Source: Phytohabitans rumicis
GTDB taxonomy: Bacteria; Actinomycetota; Actinomycetes; Mycobacteriales; Micromonosporaceae
DNA: 64,000 nucleotides
Reading direction: 5' to 3'
NCBI RefSeq assembly: GCF_011764445.1
Contig: NZ_BLPG01000001.1
Location: 9,105,316 to 9,169,315, forward strand
The notes beneath the pieces are model-generated. The model did no database searches. It was not told where the DNA came from and saw nothing but the letters and a program-made list of their open reading frames with translations. Positions within the stretch are counted from its first letter, which is position 1. The number at the start of each line of letters is the position of its first letter. A program made the position numbers and the translations under genes. Positions 31,527-41,010 of this stretch are shown here, one piece after another.

Positions 31527-32410
31527 CCAAACCCGCGCTCAGGGCCGTGGGTCTTACCAAGCGTTACGGGCGGTATCCCGCACTGTCCGACTGCACCCTC
31601 GACATCCCGTCCGGCCGGGTCGTCGGGCTGGTCGGCCCGAACGGCGCGGGCAAGACGACGCTGCTGCAGCTGGCGGCCGGCATGTTGACCCCGACGGCGG
31701 GCTCGATCGAGGTCCTCGGCGGCCGACCGGCGTCCGGCGCGGCCCAGCTGGCCAAGGTCGGGTTCGTCGCGCAGGACACGCCGACGTACGCGGGCATGTC
31801 GATCGCCGATCACCTCAGGTTCGGCGCCTCCGCCAATCCACGGTGGGACCAGCCGGCGGCCGAGGAGCGGATCGCCCAGTTCGGCCTGGACCTGCGGCAG
31901 AAGGCCGGCCGGCTCTCAGGCGGCCAGCGCGCCCAGCTCGCGCTCACGCTGGCCATCGCGAAACGGCCGGAGCTGCTCATCCTCGACGAGCCGGTGGCCA
32001 GCCTGGACCCGATGGCCCGCCGGGAATTCCTCAAAGGACTGATGAGCTTCACGGCCGAGCACCACGCCAGCGTGATCCTCTCCTCCCACCTGGTGTCCGA
32101 CCTGGAACGCGTCTGCGACTACCTCATCGTGCTGGTCGCTTCCCGGGTACGGGTCGCCGGTGACGTCGACGACCTGCTGGAGGGCCACTTCCGGCTCACC
32201 GGCGCCCGGCGGGACGTCGACGACCTGCCCGACGGCGTGGAGGTCATCGAGGAGAGCCACGTCGAACGGCAGTCCACGCTCATCGTCCGCGCCGACGTTC
32301 CGCTCGACGGAACGCCGTTCACCGTCGAACAGCTCACCCTCGAAGACCTGGTGCTGGCGTACATGTCGCAGGCCACGTCGTCCCGGCCGGTATTGGAGCC
32401 CACCCGATGA
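31523..32410 (+). CDS. ABC transporter ATP-binding protein
   Basis: 295 residues. Walker A GLVGPNGAGKTTLLQLAAGM, Q-loop GFVAQDTPTY, signature LSGGQRAQLALTLA, Walker B LLILDEPVASLDP and H-loop SSHLVSDLERV are complete. The C-terminal 80 residues (DDLLEGHFRLTGARRDVDDL) are the regulatory extension found in YtrB/BcrA-like exporters. It forms a heteromeric exporter with the permease encoded next, with overlapping stop/start. Confidence 0.93.
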   Translation: MTKPALRAVGLTKRYGRYPALSDCTLDIPSGRVVGLVGPNGAGKTTLLQLAAGMLTPTAGSIEVLGGRPASGAAQLAKVGFVAQDTPTYAGMSIADHLRFGASANPRWDQPAAEERIAQFGLDLRQKAGRLSGGQRAQLALTLAIAKRPELLILDEPVASLDPMARREFLKGLMSFTAEHHASVILSSHLVSDLERVCDYLIVLVASRVRVAGDVDDLLEGHFRLTGARRDVDDLPDGVEVIEESHVERQSTLIVRADVPLDGTPFTVEQLTLEDLVLAYMSQATSSRPVLEPTR

Positions 32411-33405
32411 TCTGGTTCACCTGGCGTCAGTTCCGCTCCCAGACGGTGATCGCGGCGGCGACGCTCGTGGCGTTCGGCGTCCTGCTCCTGATCACCGCGC
32501 GCACCATCACCGACTTGTACGCCGAGGTCGCGGCCTGTAGCGGCGACTGCGACGGCGTCGTCGAAGTCTTCCTCTCCCGGTTCCGCAGCAGTGCCGCGTT
32601 CCCGACGTACGTCGCCGCGCTGGGCGCCGCGTATCTACTGCCGGTACTGCTCGGAATCTTCTGGGGCGCTCCGCTGATCGCCCGGGAACTCGAGGCCGGC
32701 ACCCATCGTCTGGCGTGGAATCAGTCGGTGACCCGAACCCGCTGGCTCGCGGTCAAGCTCGTGGCGGGTGGCGCGATCGCGGCGACGAGCACCGGCCTGC
32801 TCGCCTTGGCGGTGACCGTCTGGTCGCAACGCGTCGACAGCGCCTCCCAGGACCGGATGCTTCCGCTGCTGTACGGGTCGCGAGGGATCGTGCCCGTCGC
32901 GTACGCGCTCTTCGCCTTCCTGCTCGGCGTCACGACCGGGATGCTCCTGCGCCGGGTCGTTCCGGCGATCGCGGCCACGCTGGCGATCTACGTGGCGGCG
33001 CTGGTGGCCATGCCGCTGTGGGTGCGGGCGCATCTGGTCCCGGCCGAGCACGAAACGCTCGCGCTAACAGCTCAGAACCTCCAGGGGGTCTCCATCAGCC
33101 CTGACACCGGCACGATCGACGTCGTCGGCAGAGGGCTCGACGGCGGCTGGGTCGTCAGCAATCGCACGATCACGAGCGACGGGAGCACATTCAGCGGTCC
33201 CGTCGACCTCACGACCTGCGGCCCGAACGCCACCATGACCCAGTGCAACGAGTGGCTCGGATCGCTCGGCCTGCGGCAGGACCTTCTCTACCACCCCGAC
33301 AGCCACTTCTGGCCGATGCAGTGGGCGGAGGCCGGAGTCTTCATCGGACTGGCCGCACTGCTCGGCGCGTTCTGCTTCTGGTGGATCCGCCACCGGATCG
33401 TCTAA
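32407..33405 (+). CDS. ABC transporter permease
   Basis: 332 residues with six hydrophobic helices (about 11-35, 75-95, 115-140, 165-190, 195-215 and 308-328). A large extracellular loop lies between helices 5 and 6 (QNLQGVSISPDTGTIDVVGR onward). The helix-2 end carries WGAPLIARELEAGTHRLAWN, the coupling motif seen in ABC-2 type permeases of this group. It is probably part of a lipid- or antibiotic-responsive exporter. Confidence 0.88.
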   Translation: MIWFTWRQFRSQTVIAAATLVAFGVLLLITARTITDLYAEVAACSGDCDGVVEVFLSRFRSSAAFPTYVAALGAAYLLPVLLGIFWGAPLIARELEAGTHRLAWNQSVTRTRWLAVKLVAGGAIAATSTGLLALAVTVWSQRVDSASQDRMLPLLYGSRGIVPVAYALFAFLLGVTTGMLLRRVVPAIAATLAIYVAALVAMPLWVRAHLVPAEHETLALTAQNLQGVSISPDTGTIDVVGRGLDGGWVVSNRTITSDGSTFSGPVDLTTCGPNATMTQCNEWLGSLGLRQDLLYHPDSHFWPMQWAEAGVFIGLAALLGAFCFWWIRHRIV

Positions 33406-33458
33406 ACCCGGTCAGCCGGTCGTGGTGGGACTGGCGGTCGGCGGCTTCATCTAGACTG

Positions 33459-33505
33459 GATCTAGACGAGAAATGGTTAGCTCCGAACCATTTCTCGTCT
33501 AGATC
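33459..33505 (+). terminator. perfect 20-bp stem-loop after the ABC operon
   Basis: GATCTAGACGAGAAATGGTT (33459-33478) pairs perfectly with its complement at 33486-33505 around a 7-nt loop (AGCTCCG). It lies 53 bp after the permease stop. The AT-rich stem is unlike the surroundings. There is no long U-tract, so it may work as an actinobacterial I-shaped terminator or could be an operator-like element. Confidence 0.7.
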
Positions 33506-33528
33506 TAACTGCCAAGGGACAGGCTTGG

Positions 33529-33739
33529 GCTACCGCGACGTCCGTCGTGGTCGGGACCGCTGCTCCCGCGGCCTCGCCCTGCGCGGTCCACAATCGACAG
33601 AGCGAAGCTTGTTCGCGGTGGCACTCCACCTCTCGGCCTGCCCGCCGTGGTTGCCGGCCCTGCGGGCCGGCGGATCGTGGGACGCGGAGGGCGAGGCCGC
33701 GGGAGCGACGGCTTGGACCGCGACGGGCGTCGCGGCAGC
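33529..33739. repeat. family B MITE-like inverted repeat, copy B1
   Basis: Arms of 63 nt (33529-33591 and 33677-33739) match at roughly 80% as inverted repeats around an 85-bp centre that contains a further GC-rich hairpin (GCCGGCCC/GGGCCGGC at about 33653-33671). The right flank 33721-33780 also matches copy B2 at 55366. It fills the 375-bp gap between the convergent ABC permease and BKD E2 genes; apart from this and the 33459 hairpin, nothing else is seen there. Confidence 0.75.
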
Positions 33740-33780
33740 TCAACATCTTTTGATTTTCCTCACCCTCGCCGCGAGACGCC

Positions 33781-34947
33781 CTAGAGGTGCAGGAGGAGTC
33801 GCTGGGGGCGCTCGACGCAGTCGGCGACGAAGCGCAGGAAGCCGCCCGCCACGCCGCCGTCGCAGACCCGGTGGTCGAACGCCAGGGACAGCTGCGCGAC
33901 GCTGCGCACGGCGAGCTGGCCGTCGACGACCCAGGGGCGCGGCAGCACCCGCCCGACGCCGAGCAGGGCGGCCTCCGGGTGGTTGATGATCGGTGTCGAG
34001 CCGTCGACGCCGAACACGCCGTAGTTGTTGAGGGTGAAGGTGCCGCCGGTGAGGTGCGACGGGGCGAGGGTGCCGGCGCGGGCCGCCTCGGTGCGCTCGC
34101 GCAGCGCCTGGGCCAGGTCGGCGAGGGTGCGCCGGTGGGCGTCGTGCACCACGGGTACGACCAGGCCGCGGTCGGTCTGCGCGGCGAAGCCGAGGTGCAC
34201 GTGCGGGAGCTGGACGATCTCCTCGCGGGCGGTGTCCACGTACGCGTTGAGCTGCGGGAAGCGTTGCAGGCCGGCGACGCAGATCCGGGCCAGCAGGGCC
34301 AGCAGCCCGATCGGCTCGGTGGCGTCGCGGTTCAGTTCGGCGCGCAACTCCAGCAGCGCGGTGGCGTCGACGTCCACCCAGGTGGTGGCGTCGGGGATCT
34401 CGGTACGGCTGCGCACGAGCTTGTCGGCGATGGCGCGGCGCACGCCGCGTAGCGGGATCCGGGTACCAACACTGTCCACAGTAGAGGGGATGGCGGCTTC
34501 GACGTCGCGCCGTACGATGATCCCGCCCCGCCCGCTCGGGGTCAGCGTGGCGAGGTCCACGCCGTGCGTCTTGGCGAGCCGCCGTACGACGGGGGAGATG
34601 ACCCGGGGTGCGGCCACCGGGGTGGGACGGCGGCGTCGCCGTGACGGGCCCGCGAGGGCACCGGTGCCGTATCCAATGAGGACATTGCCGGAGCCGGCCT
34701 CCGCGTCCGGCGCGGCGGCGACGGCGATCAGCGGTGCGCCGACCGCGACCGTCGCGCCGGCCGGGGCGTACAGCTCGACGACTGTGCCGGCGACGGGGAT
34801 CGGCACCTCGACGGCCGCCTTGGCGGTCTCCACCTCGACGACGATCTGGTCGATCGCGACGTGGTCGCCGACGGCGACCCGCCAGTCGAGCACTTCCGCC
34901 TCGGTGAGGCCCTCGCCGAGGTCGGGCAGGCGGAAGACGGTGCTCAT
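33781..34947 (-). CDS. bkdC: 2-oxo acid dehydrogenase E2 (branched-chain acyltransferase)
   Basis: 388 residues, ATG at 34947. A lipoyl domain lies at 1-75 (LPDLGEGLTEAEVLDWRVAV, lipoyl lysine in VEVETAKAAVEVP). A peripheral subunit-binding domain lies at about 115-150 (SPVVRRLAKTHGVDLATLTP). The catalytic domain ends LAFDHRVCDGG, with the active-site His/Asp. It transfers acyl groups from E1 to CoA. It is the last gene of the operon and overlaps E1beta by 4 bp. Its stop touches repeat family B. Confidence 0.92.
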   Translation of the reverse strand: MSTVFRLPDLGEGLTEAEVLDWRVAVGDHVAIDQIVVEVETAKAAVEVPIPVAGTVVELYAPAGATVAVGAPLIAVAAAPDAEAGSGNVLIGYGTGALAGPSRRRRRPTPVAAPRVISPVVRRLAKTHGVDLATLTPSGRGGIIVRRDVEAAIPSTVDSVGTRIPLRGVRRAIADKLVRSRTEIPDATTWVDVDATALLELRAELNRDATEPIGLLALLARICVAGLQRFPQLNAYVDTAREEIVQLPHVHLGFAAQTDRGLVVPVVHDAHRRTLADLAQALRERTEAARAGTLAPSHLTGGTFTLNNYGVFGVDGSTPIINHPEAALLGVGRVLPRPWVVDGQLAVRSVAQLSLAFDHRVCDGGVAGGFLRFVADCVERPQRLLLHL

Positions 34948-35960
34948 GCCGGCCCGCCCACGGCCAGGAACCGCGGATCGGGTTCGTCGTCGCGCTGCAG
35001 TCGGTCGAGCGCGTCGAGCACCCGGTCGACGCCCGGCAGGTGGTGGTGCTCCAGCATCGGCGGCGGGTACGGCACGTCGAAGCCGCTGACCCGCAGCACC
35101 GGCGCGTGCAGGCTGTGGAAGCAGCGCTCCTGCACGCGGGCGGCCACCTCGGCGCCGACCCCGGCGAAGCCGGGCGCCTCCTGCACCACCACACAGCGGC
35201 CGGTGCGGCGCACCGACGCGGTCACCGTCTCGTCGTCGAACGGCACGATGGTGCGCAGGTCGACGACCTCCAGATCCCAGCCCTCGCCGGCTGCGGCGTC
35301 CGCGGCGGCGAGCGCGACCGGCACCGCCGGCCCGTACGCCACGACCGTCGCGTCCCGGCCTTCCCGCCGGACCGCGGCCCGCCCGAACGGCTCCGTCCGC
35401 AGTGGAAGGTCCACATCGGACTTCGACCAGTACAGCTTCTTCGGCTCCAGGAACACCACCGGGTCGGGGTCCGCGATAGCCTCGCGCAGCATCGAGTACG
35501 CGTCGGCCACCGTCGCCGGGGTGGCTACCTTCAACCCCGGCGTGTGCGCGTAGTACGCCTCGCTGGAGTCGCAGTGGTGCTCGACGCCGCCGATCCCGCC
35601 GGCGTACGGGATGCGGATGACCAGCGGCAGGCTCAGCCGCCCGCGGGTGCGGTTGCGCAGCTTGGCCACGTGCGAGGCGATCTGCTCGAAGGCGGGGTAG
35701 GCGAACGCGTCGAACTGCATCTCGACGACCGGCCGGAACCCGCCCATCGCCAGGCCGACGGCGAAGCCCACGATGCCGGCCTCGGCCAGCGGGGTGTCGA
35801 AGCACCGCTCGTCGCCGAACTTGTCGGTGAGCCCGTCGGTGATCCGGAAGACGCCGCCGAGGGCGCCGACGTCCTCGCCGAACACGAGCACCCGGTCGTC
35901 CTCGTGCAGGGCGTCGCGCAGCGCCGTGTTGAGCGCCTGGGCCATCGTCGTGGGTGCCAT
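34944..35960 (-). CDS. bkdB: 2-oxo acid dehydrogenase E1 beta subunit
   Basis: 338 residues. Family blocks are DDRVLVFGEDVGALGGVFRI, DTPLAEAGIVGFAVGLAMGG and HHCDSSEAYYAHTPGLKVAT, plus the C-terminal transketolase-like half (LEVVDLRTIVPFDDETV). It forms the alpha2beta2 E1 with the next upstream gene and decarboxylates branched-chain 2-oxo acids. The start overlaps the E1alpha stop (TGATG) and its end overlaps the E2 start, giving tight stoichiometric coupling. Confidence 0.93.
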   Translation of the reverse strand: MAPTTMAQALNTALRDALHEDDRVLVFGEDVGALGGVFRITDGLTDKFGDERCFDTPLAEAGIVGFAVGLAMGGFRPVVEMQFDAFAYPAFEQIASHVAKLRNRTRGRLSLPLVIRIPYAGGIGGVEHHCDSSEAYYAHTPGLKVATPATVADAYSMLREAIADPDPVVFLEPKKLYWSKSDVDLPLRTEPFGRAAVRREGRDATVVAYGPAVPVALAAADAAAGEGWDLEVVDLRTIVPFDDETVTASVRRTGRCVVVQEAPGFAGVGAEVAARVQERCFHSLHAPVLRVSGFDVPYPPPMLEHHHLPGVDRVLDALDRLQRDDEPDPRFLAVGGPA

Positions 35961-37036
35961 CAGGGCGCCTCCACCAGTTCTGCCAGCAGTGTCGCCCGCT
36001 GTTCGCGCAGTTGCGGGGTCGGCTCGGCGTACACGTGGTCGAACAGGTCGGTCGGGGTCAGGTCGGGGTCGGCGTTCATGCGGGCGCGCAGGGCGGCGGC
36101 GTACTCCTCGGCCTCGGCGGCGATCTCCGAGGCGTCCGCGTCGGTGAGCGCGCCGCGCCCGCGCAGGTACGCCTCCAGCCGGGCGACGGGGTCGCGGCGC
36201 CGCCACTCGTCGACCTCGGCCGCGGCGCGGTAGCGGGTCGCGTCGTCGGCGTTGGTGTGCGCGTCCATCCGGTATGTGTGCGCCTCGACCAGGAACGGTC
36301 CGGCGCCCGAGCGGGCGTGCGCCACCGCCGCGGTCAGCACCGCCAGCACGGCCACCGGGTCGTTGCCGTCGACCTGCTCGGCCGGTACGCCGTACCCGAT
36401 GCCCTTGGCGGCCAGCGACGGCGCGGCGCTCTGCCGCTCCAGCGGCACGGAGATCGCGTACCGGTTGTTCTGCACCAGGAAGACGACCGGCGCCCGGAAC
36501 ACGGCCGCGAAGTTCAGCGCCTCGTGGAAGTCGCCCTCGCTGGTCGCGCCGTCGCCGATGAAGGCCAGCGCGATCGCGCCGGAGCCCTTGCGGCGCTCCG
36601 CGTACGCCAGGCCGGTGGCGTGCAGGGTCTGCGTGGCCAGCGGTGTGCACTGTGGAGCGACGTGGTGCGCGCGCGGATCGTAGCCGCAGTGGGCGTCTCC
36701 GCGCAGCAGCGAGAGCACCTCGACCGGGTCGACGCCGCGGGTCACCAGCGCCACCGACTCGCGGTACGTCGGGAAGAGCCAGTCGCCGGCGCCGACCGCG
36801 AGGACCGCGCCGACCTGGCACGCCTCCTGGCCGTGGCTGGACGGGTACACGGCGAGCCGGCCCTGCTTGGTCAGCGCCGTGGCCTGGGTGTCGAACCGGC
36901 GGCCGACGACCATCTTGCGGTACGCGGTCACCAGCAGGTCCAGGTCCGGCACCGGGTACGCCGGCGGGTCGGTCACCGGCGTGCCGGTGTCGGTGAGGTA
37001 CCGGACCGGCTCGGCCGAGGGGAGGAGCAGTGCCAT
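35960..37036 (-). CDS. bkdA: 2-oxo acid dehydrogenase E1 alpha subunit
   Basis: 358 residues, ATG at 37036. The ThDP motif is IGDGATSEGDFHEALNFAAV ending NN (GDG-x-NN), with the phosphate-binding TYRMDAHTNADDATRYR loop. With E1beta and E2 it makes the branched-chain keto acid dehydrogenase that supplies isobutyryl-, isovaleryl- and methylbutyryl-CoA starters for fatty acids and polyketides. E3 is not local. A divergent Lrp-type gene supports BKD rather than pyruvate dehydrogenase. Confidence 0.92.
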   Translation of the reverse strand: MALLLPSAEPVRYLTDTGTPVTDPPAYPVPDLDLLVTAYRKMVVGRRFDTQATALTKQGRLAVYPSSHGQEACQVGAVLAVGAGDWLFPTYRESVALVTRGVDPVEVLSLLRGDAHCGYDPRAHHVAPQCTPLATQTLHATGLAYAERRKGSGAIALAFIGDGATSEGDFHEALNFAAVFRAPVVFLVQNNRYAISVPLERQSAAPSLAAKGIGYGVPAEQVDGNDPVAVLAVLTAAVAHARSGAGPFLVEAHTYRMDAHTNADDATRYRAAAEVDEWRRRDPVARLEAYLRGRGALTDADASEIAAEAEEYAAALRARMNADPDLTPTDLFDHVYAEPTPQLREQRATLLAELVEAP

Positions 37037-37040
37037 GCCA

Positions 37041-37131
37041 CCAGATGGTGCGGCCTGCGGCCAGATGGCTCAACAGCGCCGGTAAAGTGAGGACGATCGG
37101 ATCTGTATAGGGGGCAGCGGTGGACCATCTG
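37041..37131. promoter_or_regulatory. candidate BkdR (Lrp) binding sites
   Basis: CCAGATGG occurs at 37041-37048 and again at 37061-37068, exactly 20 bp apart (two helical turns). The inverted CCATCTG is at 37125-37131, inside the regulator's first codons. A TGTATAG -10-like box lies at 37104-37110. Phased repeats fit an Lrp-family protein wrapping the divergent promoter. Confidence 0.5.
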
Positions 37132-37623
37132 TCAAGCGCACCCGCGTTGCCGGGCGGTCCGGCGGGACGTTCGGCACCGTCCCTGGACGACGTCGACTGG
37201 GCGATCCTGCGCGAGCTGGCGGCGGACGGCCGGATGTCCGTGCGCACGCTCGCCGAGCGGATCCGGGTCTCCCGCACCAACGCGTACGCCCGGCTGGAGC
37301 GGCTGGCCGCCGACGGGGTGATCACCGGGTTCACCGCTCGGCTCGACCCGGCGCGGGCCGGGCTCGGCACCACGGCGTACGTGCTGCTCAACATCGACCA
37401 GAACGCCTGGCGCACCATCTCTGACCAGTTGCGCGACGTGCCGTACGTGCAGCACATGGCGCTGGTCGGCGGGGACGTCGACATCATGATGCTGGTCCGG
37501 ACGCCGGACAACGCGACCCTGCGCGACGTGGTGATCGCCGGGGTGCACGCGGTGCCGGGGGTGCGCTCGACCCGCACCTGGCTGGTGTTCGAGGAGCTGG
37601 CCGGCCGGCGTTCCCTGGTCTGA
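37120..37623 (+). CDS. bkdR: Lrp/AsnC-family regulator, divergent from bkd operon
   Basis: 167 residues from GTG 37120. An N-terminal HTH (DVDWAILRELAADGRMSVRT, then LAERIRVSRTNAYARLERL) is followed by a RAM ligand domain (TTAYVLLNIDQNAW, ending VPGVRSTRTWLVFEELAG). Lrp-type BkdR proteins control branched-chain amino acid catabolism in response to Val/Leu/Ile. The gene symbol is an inference from position. Confidence 0.88.
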   Translation: MDHLSSAPALPGGPAGRSAPSLDDVDWAILRELAADGRMSVRTLAERIRVSRTNAYARLERLAADGVITGFTARLDPARAGLGTTAYVLLNIDQNAWRTISDQLRDVPYVQHMALVGGDVDIMMLVRTPDNATLRDVVIAGVHAVPGVRSTRTWLVFEELAGRRSLV

Positions 37624-37722
37624 GGGGTTGGAGCGTTGATCGATGCCTTGTGCGGCGGTCGTCGCTGCCGTAGCTTGGCTGATTACCTCACGGTTTCGTT
37701 AACCCTTATCAGAAGGTGTGCG

Positions 37723-40700
37723 ATGACGGCTCAGCGTAGCGTGACCAGGTTGGCCAGCGCGGCGGTGGCGGCGACGCTCGGCGCCGGACTGACCACGAGC
37801 GCCGCGGCGGTGCCGGCGGCAGCCGAGCCCGCGGCCGCCGCGACCGGGGTCGTCGTCCGGATCGACCCGTCGTACCAGCAGCCGGCGTTCGAGGGCTGGG
37901 GCACCAGCCTGGTCTGGTTCGCGAACGCCACCGGCGGCTACCCGGACGAGGTCCGCAACAAGCTCGTCGACCTGCTCTTCGGTGAGGACGGGCTGCGCCT
38001 CAACATCGCCCGGTACAACATCGGCGGCGGCAACGCCCCGACCGTGCGCGACTACCTGCGCCGCGGCGGCGCCGTGCCCGGGTACTGGAACGCGCCGCAG
38101 CCGTACGGGCCGACCGACAAGGACTGGTGGGACCCGGACAACCCGGACCACTGGAACTGGGACGCCGACGCCAACCAGCGCTGGTGGCTCGACCAGATCA
38201 AGGACAAGGTCGACACGTGGGAGGCGTTCAGCAACTCGCCGCCGTGGTTCCAGACCGTCAGCGGGTACGTCTCCGGCGGCTTCAACTCCAGCACCGACCA
38301 GATTCGACCGGACACAGTGGACGACTTCGCCACCTACCTGGTGCGGGTCGTCGAGCACCTGGAGCGCACGTACGGCATCCGATTCGACAGCATCGACCCG
38401 CTGAACGAGCCGAACACGCCGTACTGGGGCACCACCCTCGGGGCGGACGGCCAGCCGACCGGCGGACGCCAGGAGGGCGCGCACGCCGGTCCCGCGTCGC
38501 AGGCGCAGGTGGTGCTGGCGTTGCAGCGCCAGCTCGCGACGGCCAGCACCGACGCGGTGATCTCCGCGCCGGACGAGACCAACCCGGGCCTGTTCCTGCA
38601 GGACTGGTACGGCTACCCGGCCGATGCGCAGGCGGCGGTGAGCCAGCTCAACGTGCACACGTACGGCACCGGGCAGCGCACCGCGGCCCGCGACGTGGCC
38701 AAGGCCGAGGGCCGCAAGCTGTGGATGAGCGAGGTCGAGGGCAGCTGGGGCCGGGACTTCACCAGCATGGACTCGGGCCTGGGCATGGCTCGCCGCATCA
38801 TCGACGACCTGCGCGAGCTGGAGCCGTCGGCGTGGGTGCTGTGGCAGCCCATCGAGGACGGCGAGAACATGCAGGCCGAGGGCAACCTGCAGTGGGGCAG
38901 CATCCACGTCCCGTTCACCTGCACGGCCACCGACACGCTGGAGACGTGTCCTATCAGGACGAACACCAAGTTCGACACGATCCGCAACTTCACCCACTAC
39001 ATCCGCCCCGGCGACCGGCTGGTCAAAGTGGACGACCCGGCCAGCGTGGCGGCCGTCAAGAAGTCCAGTCGCGGCGCGGTCGTGGTGCACGCCAACGCCG
39101 ACCCCGACCCGCGCGCGGTGACGCTGGACCTGTCCCGGTTCTCCAACGTGAGCGCCAACGCCACCGTCACCCCGGTCGTGACCAGCGCCGCCGGCAAGCT
39201 CGTGCGTGGCACCCCGGTCCGCGTGTCCGGCCGGTCCGCGACGCTCACCGTGTCGGGCGAGTCGGTCACCACGTTCCTGATCAGCGGCGTCTCCTCGGTG
39301 GCCGCCGACGGGCAGCACATCCAGGCCGGCCACGCGTACCGGCTGCAGGGCGTACAGAGTGGACGGTCGCTCGCACCGTCCGCGGATGGCGCGGCCACGG
39401 TGCTGCGCACCAACGACACGGGCCGCGCCGACCAGCTCTGGTACGTCCGCAAGGTGCGCCACGGCGTGACCAACCGGGACCGCTACACCATCGTGAACGC
39501 CGGCGGCGGCACGCGGTTGGCCGTGCGCGACGGAGCCACCGTCCTGGAGGACGGCGCGACCACGCCCGACGACGGTGCACAGTGGATCCTGTCCACCACC
39601 GGCGACGGCACGTACACGTTCATCAACGTCGCGGCGAAGCGGCTGCTCGACGTGGGCGGCGCGGCCACCGCGGACGGCAGCCCGGTGTCGATCTGGCTGC
39701 CCAACGGGGCCGGCAACCAGCGCTGGACCGTGCTGGATGAGAACGTCGCCAGCACCGAGACCGCACAGCTCTACACCGTCCCCGGCCGTACGCCCACGCT
39801 GCCGGACACCGTGACCGCGGTCCTCGCCAGCGGCGCCCGGCGCGCCCTGCCGGTCACCTGGCAGACACCGCCGGCCGCGGCCTGGCGTACCCCGATGTGG
39901 TCACCGTCCGCGGCACGGCGACCGATGTGCTCGGCCGGCGGGTCAAGGCCACCGCGAAGGTCACCGTGGACGTCTTCACAGCCACCGAGCCGGGACGGGC
40001 CAAGGCGTACGCCGGCGGCAACCCGGTCCTGCCGTCCACTGTGGTCGGCCTCGGCGCGAACGGCGGTACGGCCACCCTGCCGGTCACCTGGGACCCGGCG
40101 CCGGCCGGCGCCTTCGACCGCACCGGCGTGGTGACGCTGACCGGCGTGGCCCGGGTGCTGGACGGCACCACCCTGCCGGCGACCGTGCGGGTGCAGGTCA
40201 CGGAGGCGGCGCAGGCCAACGCCGCGCTGGCGGACGGCGCCTCGGTCACCGCGACGTACACCGAGAACGGCTACTCGACGGCCGGGCTGCGCAACGGGGT
40301 CACCGCGGAGAAAGCCTGGTCGAACTGGCGGCCCGGCACCCAGAACCCGTCCGAGACCATCACCGTCACGCTGCCCCGCGCGGTCGACGTGGTACGGGTG
40401 GCGACGTACTTCTACCGGGACAGCTCGGGCGGCGGCGGCCTGGCGCAGAGCGTGCGCGTCCAGGTGCGCGGCGCCGGCGGCACGTGCGCCGACGCGAGCG
40501 GCGAGGTGGCCGTGGGCACCGCGGGCTCGCCCGTGGTCGACGTGCCGGTGGCGGCCACCACCACCGACGCCGTGTGCGTGGTCTTCACGCCCCGGCCCGG
40601 CGGCTACCTGACGGTCGGCGAGATCGAGGTGTACACCAAGTCGCCGGGCGTCTCGTCGGACGCCACCCTGTCGTCGATCGCGGTGGATGGCGTACCGGTC

Positions 40701-40907
40701 GCGGACTTCGACCCAGACCGGCCCGATTACCGGGTCACCGTGGCCAAGCCCGCGCGCAGCGTGGTCACCGCGACCGCCGCCGACCCGTACGCCACCGTCC
40801 GGGTGGAGCGGGCCGCGTCGTCGGCCCGGGAGACCACCTGGGTGGTGACCTCGACCAGCGAAGACGGCACACAGACCCGCACGTACCGGGTGGTCGTCGC
40901 GGCCTGA
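37723..40907 (+). pseudogene. large secreted GH30-type glycosidase with RICIN, Ig-like and CBM-like domains, frameshifted near 39885
   Basis: ATG 37723 with AGAAGG ribosome site; the signal peptide ends near AAAVPAAAEP. GH30 barrel with WGTSLVWFANATGGY, acid/base Glu229 in LNEPNTPY and nucleophile Glu337 in LWMSEVEGSWG, resembling endo-beta-1,6-galactanases. Then a RICIN-like lectin domain (about 525-675), two bacterial Ig-like modules (LPVTWQTPP and LPVTWDPAP repeats), a discoidin-like module (AEKAWSNWRPG) and a cadherin-like tail (SSIAVDGVPVADFDPDRP). The first frame leaves homology after PPAAAW and ends at 40134; the rest continues in the -1 frame to 40907. Adding one G near 39884-39887 gives AWAYPDVVTVRG and one protein of about 1,061 residues. 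An assembly error or a real truncation that removes the binding modules are both possible. Confidence 0.8.
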
Positions 40908-40975
40908 ACGTCGCATATTCTGGCGGTGGACGACTCGCCAGGTTCCTGAGAGTGGGATTCTTGGCGAGCGTGGTT

Positions 40976-41008
40976 GCGGACGTCGTGCCGCCAGCCGGCA
41001 CCGTCCGC
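40976..41008. terminator. bidirectional hairpin between convergent GH30 and HerA-like genes
   Basis: GCGGACG (40976-40982) pairs with CGTCCGC (41002-41008), and inside it GTGCCG pairs with CGGCAC around a 5-nt loop. It lies between the GH30 stop (40907) and the HerA-like stop (41011). A second, weaker stem CTCGCCA/TGGCGAG precedes it. Confidence 0.5.
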
Positions 41009-41010
41009 GA

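Noticed and set aside
33529-33739. A small protein gene in the gap between the ABC permease and the E2 gene
   Set aside because: The open frames there arise from the GC-rich inverted repeat itself and show no protein-like composition.
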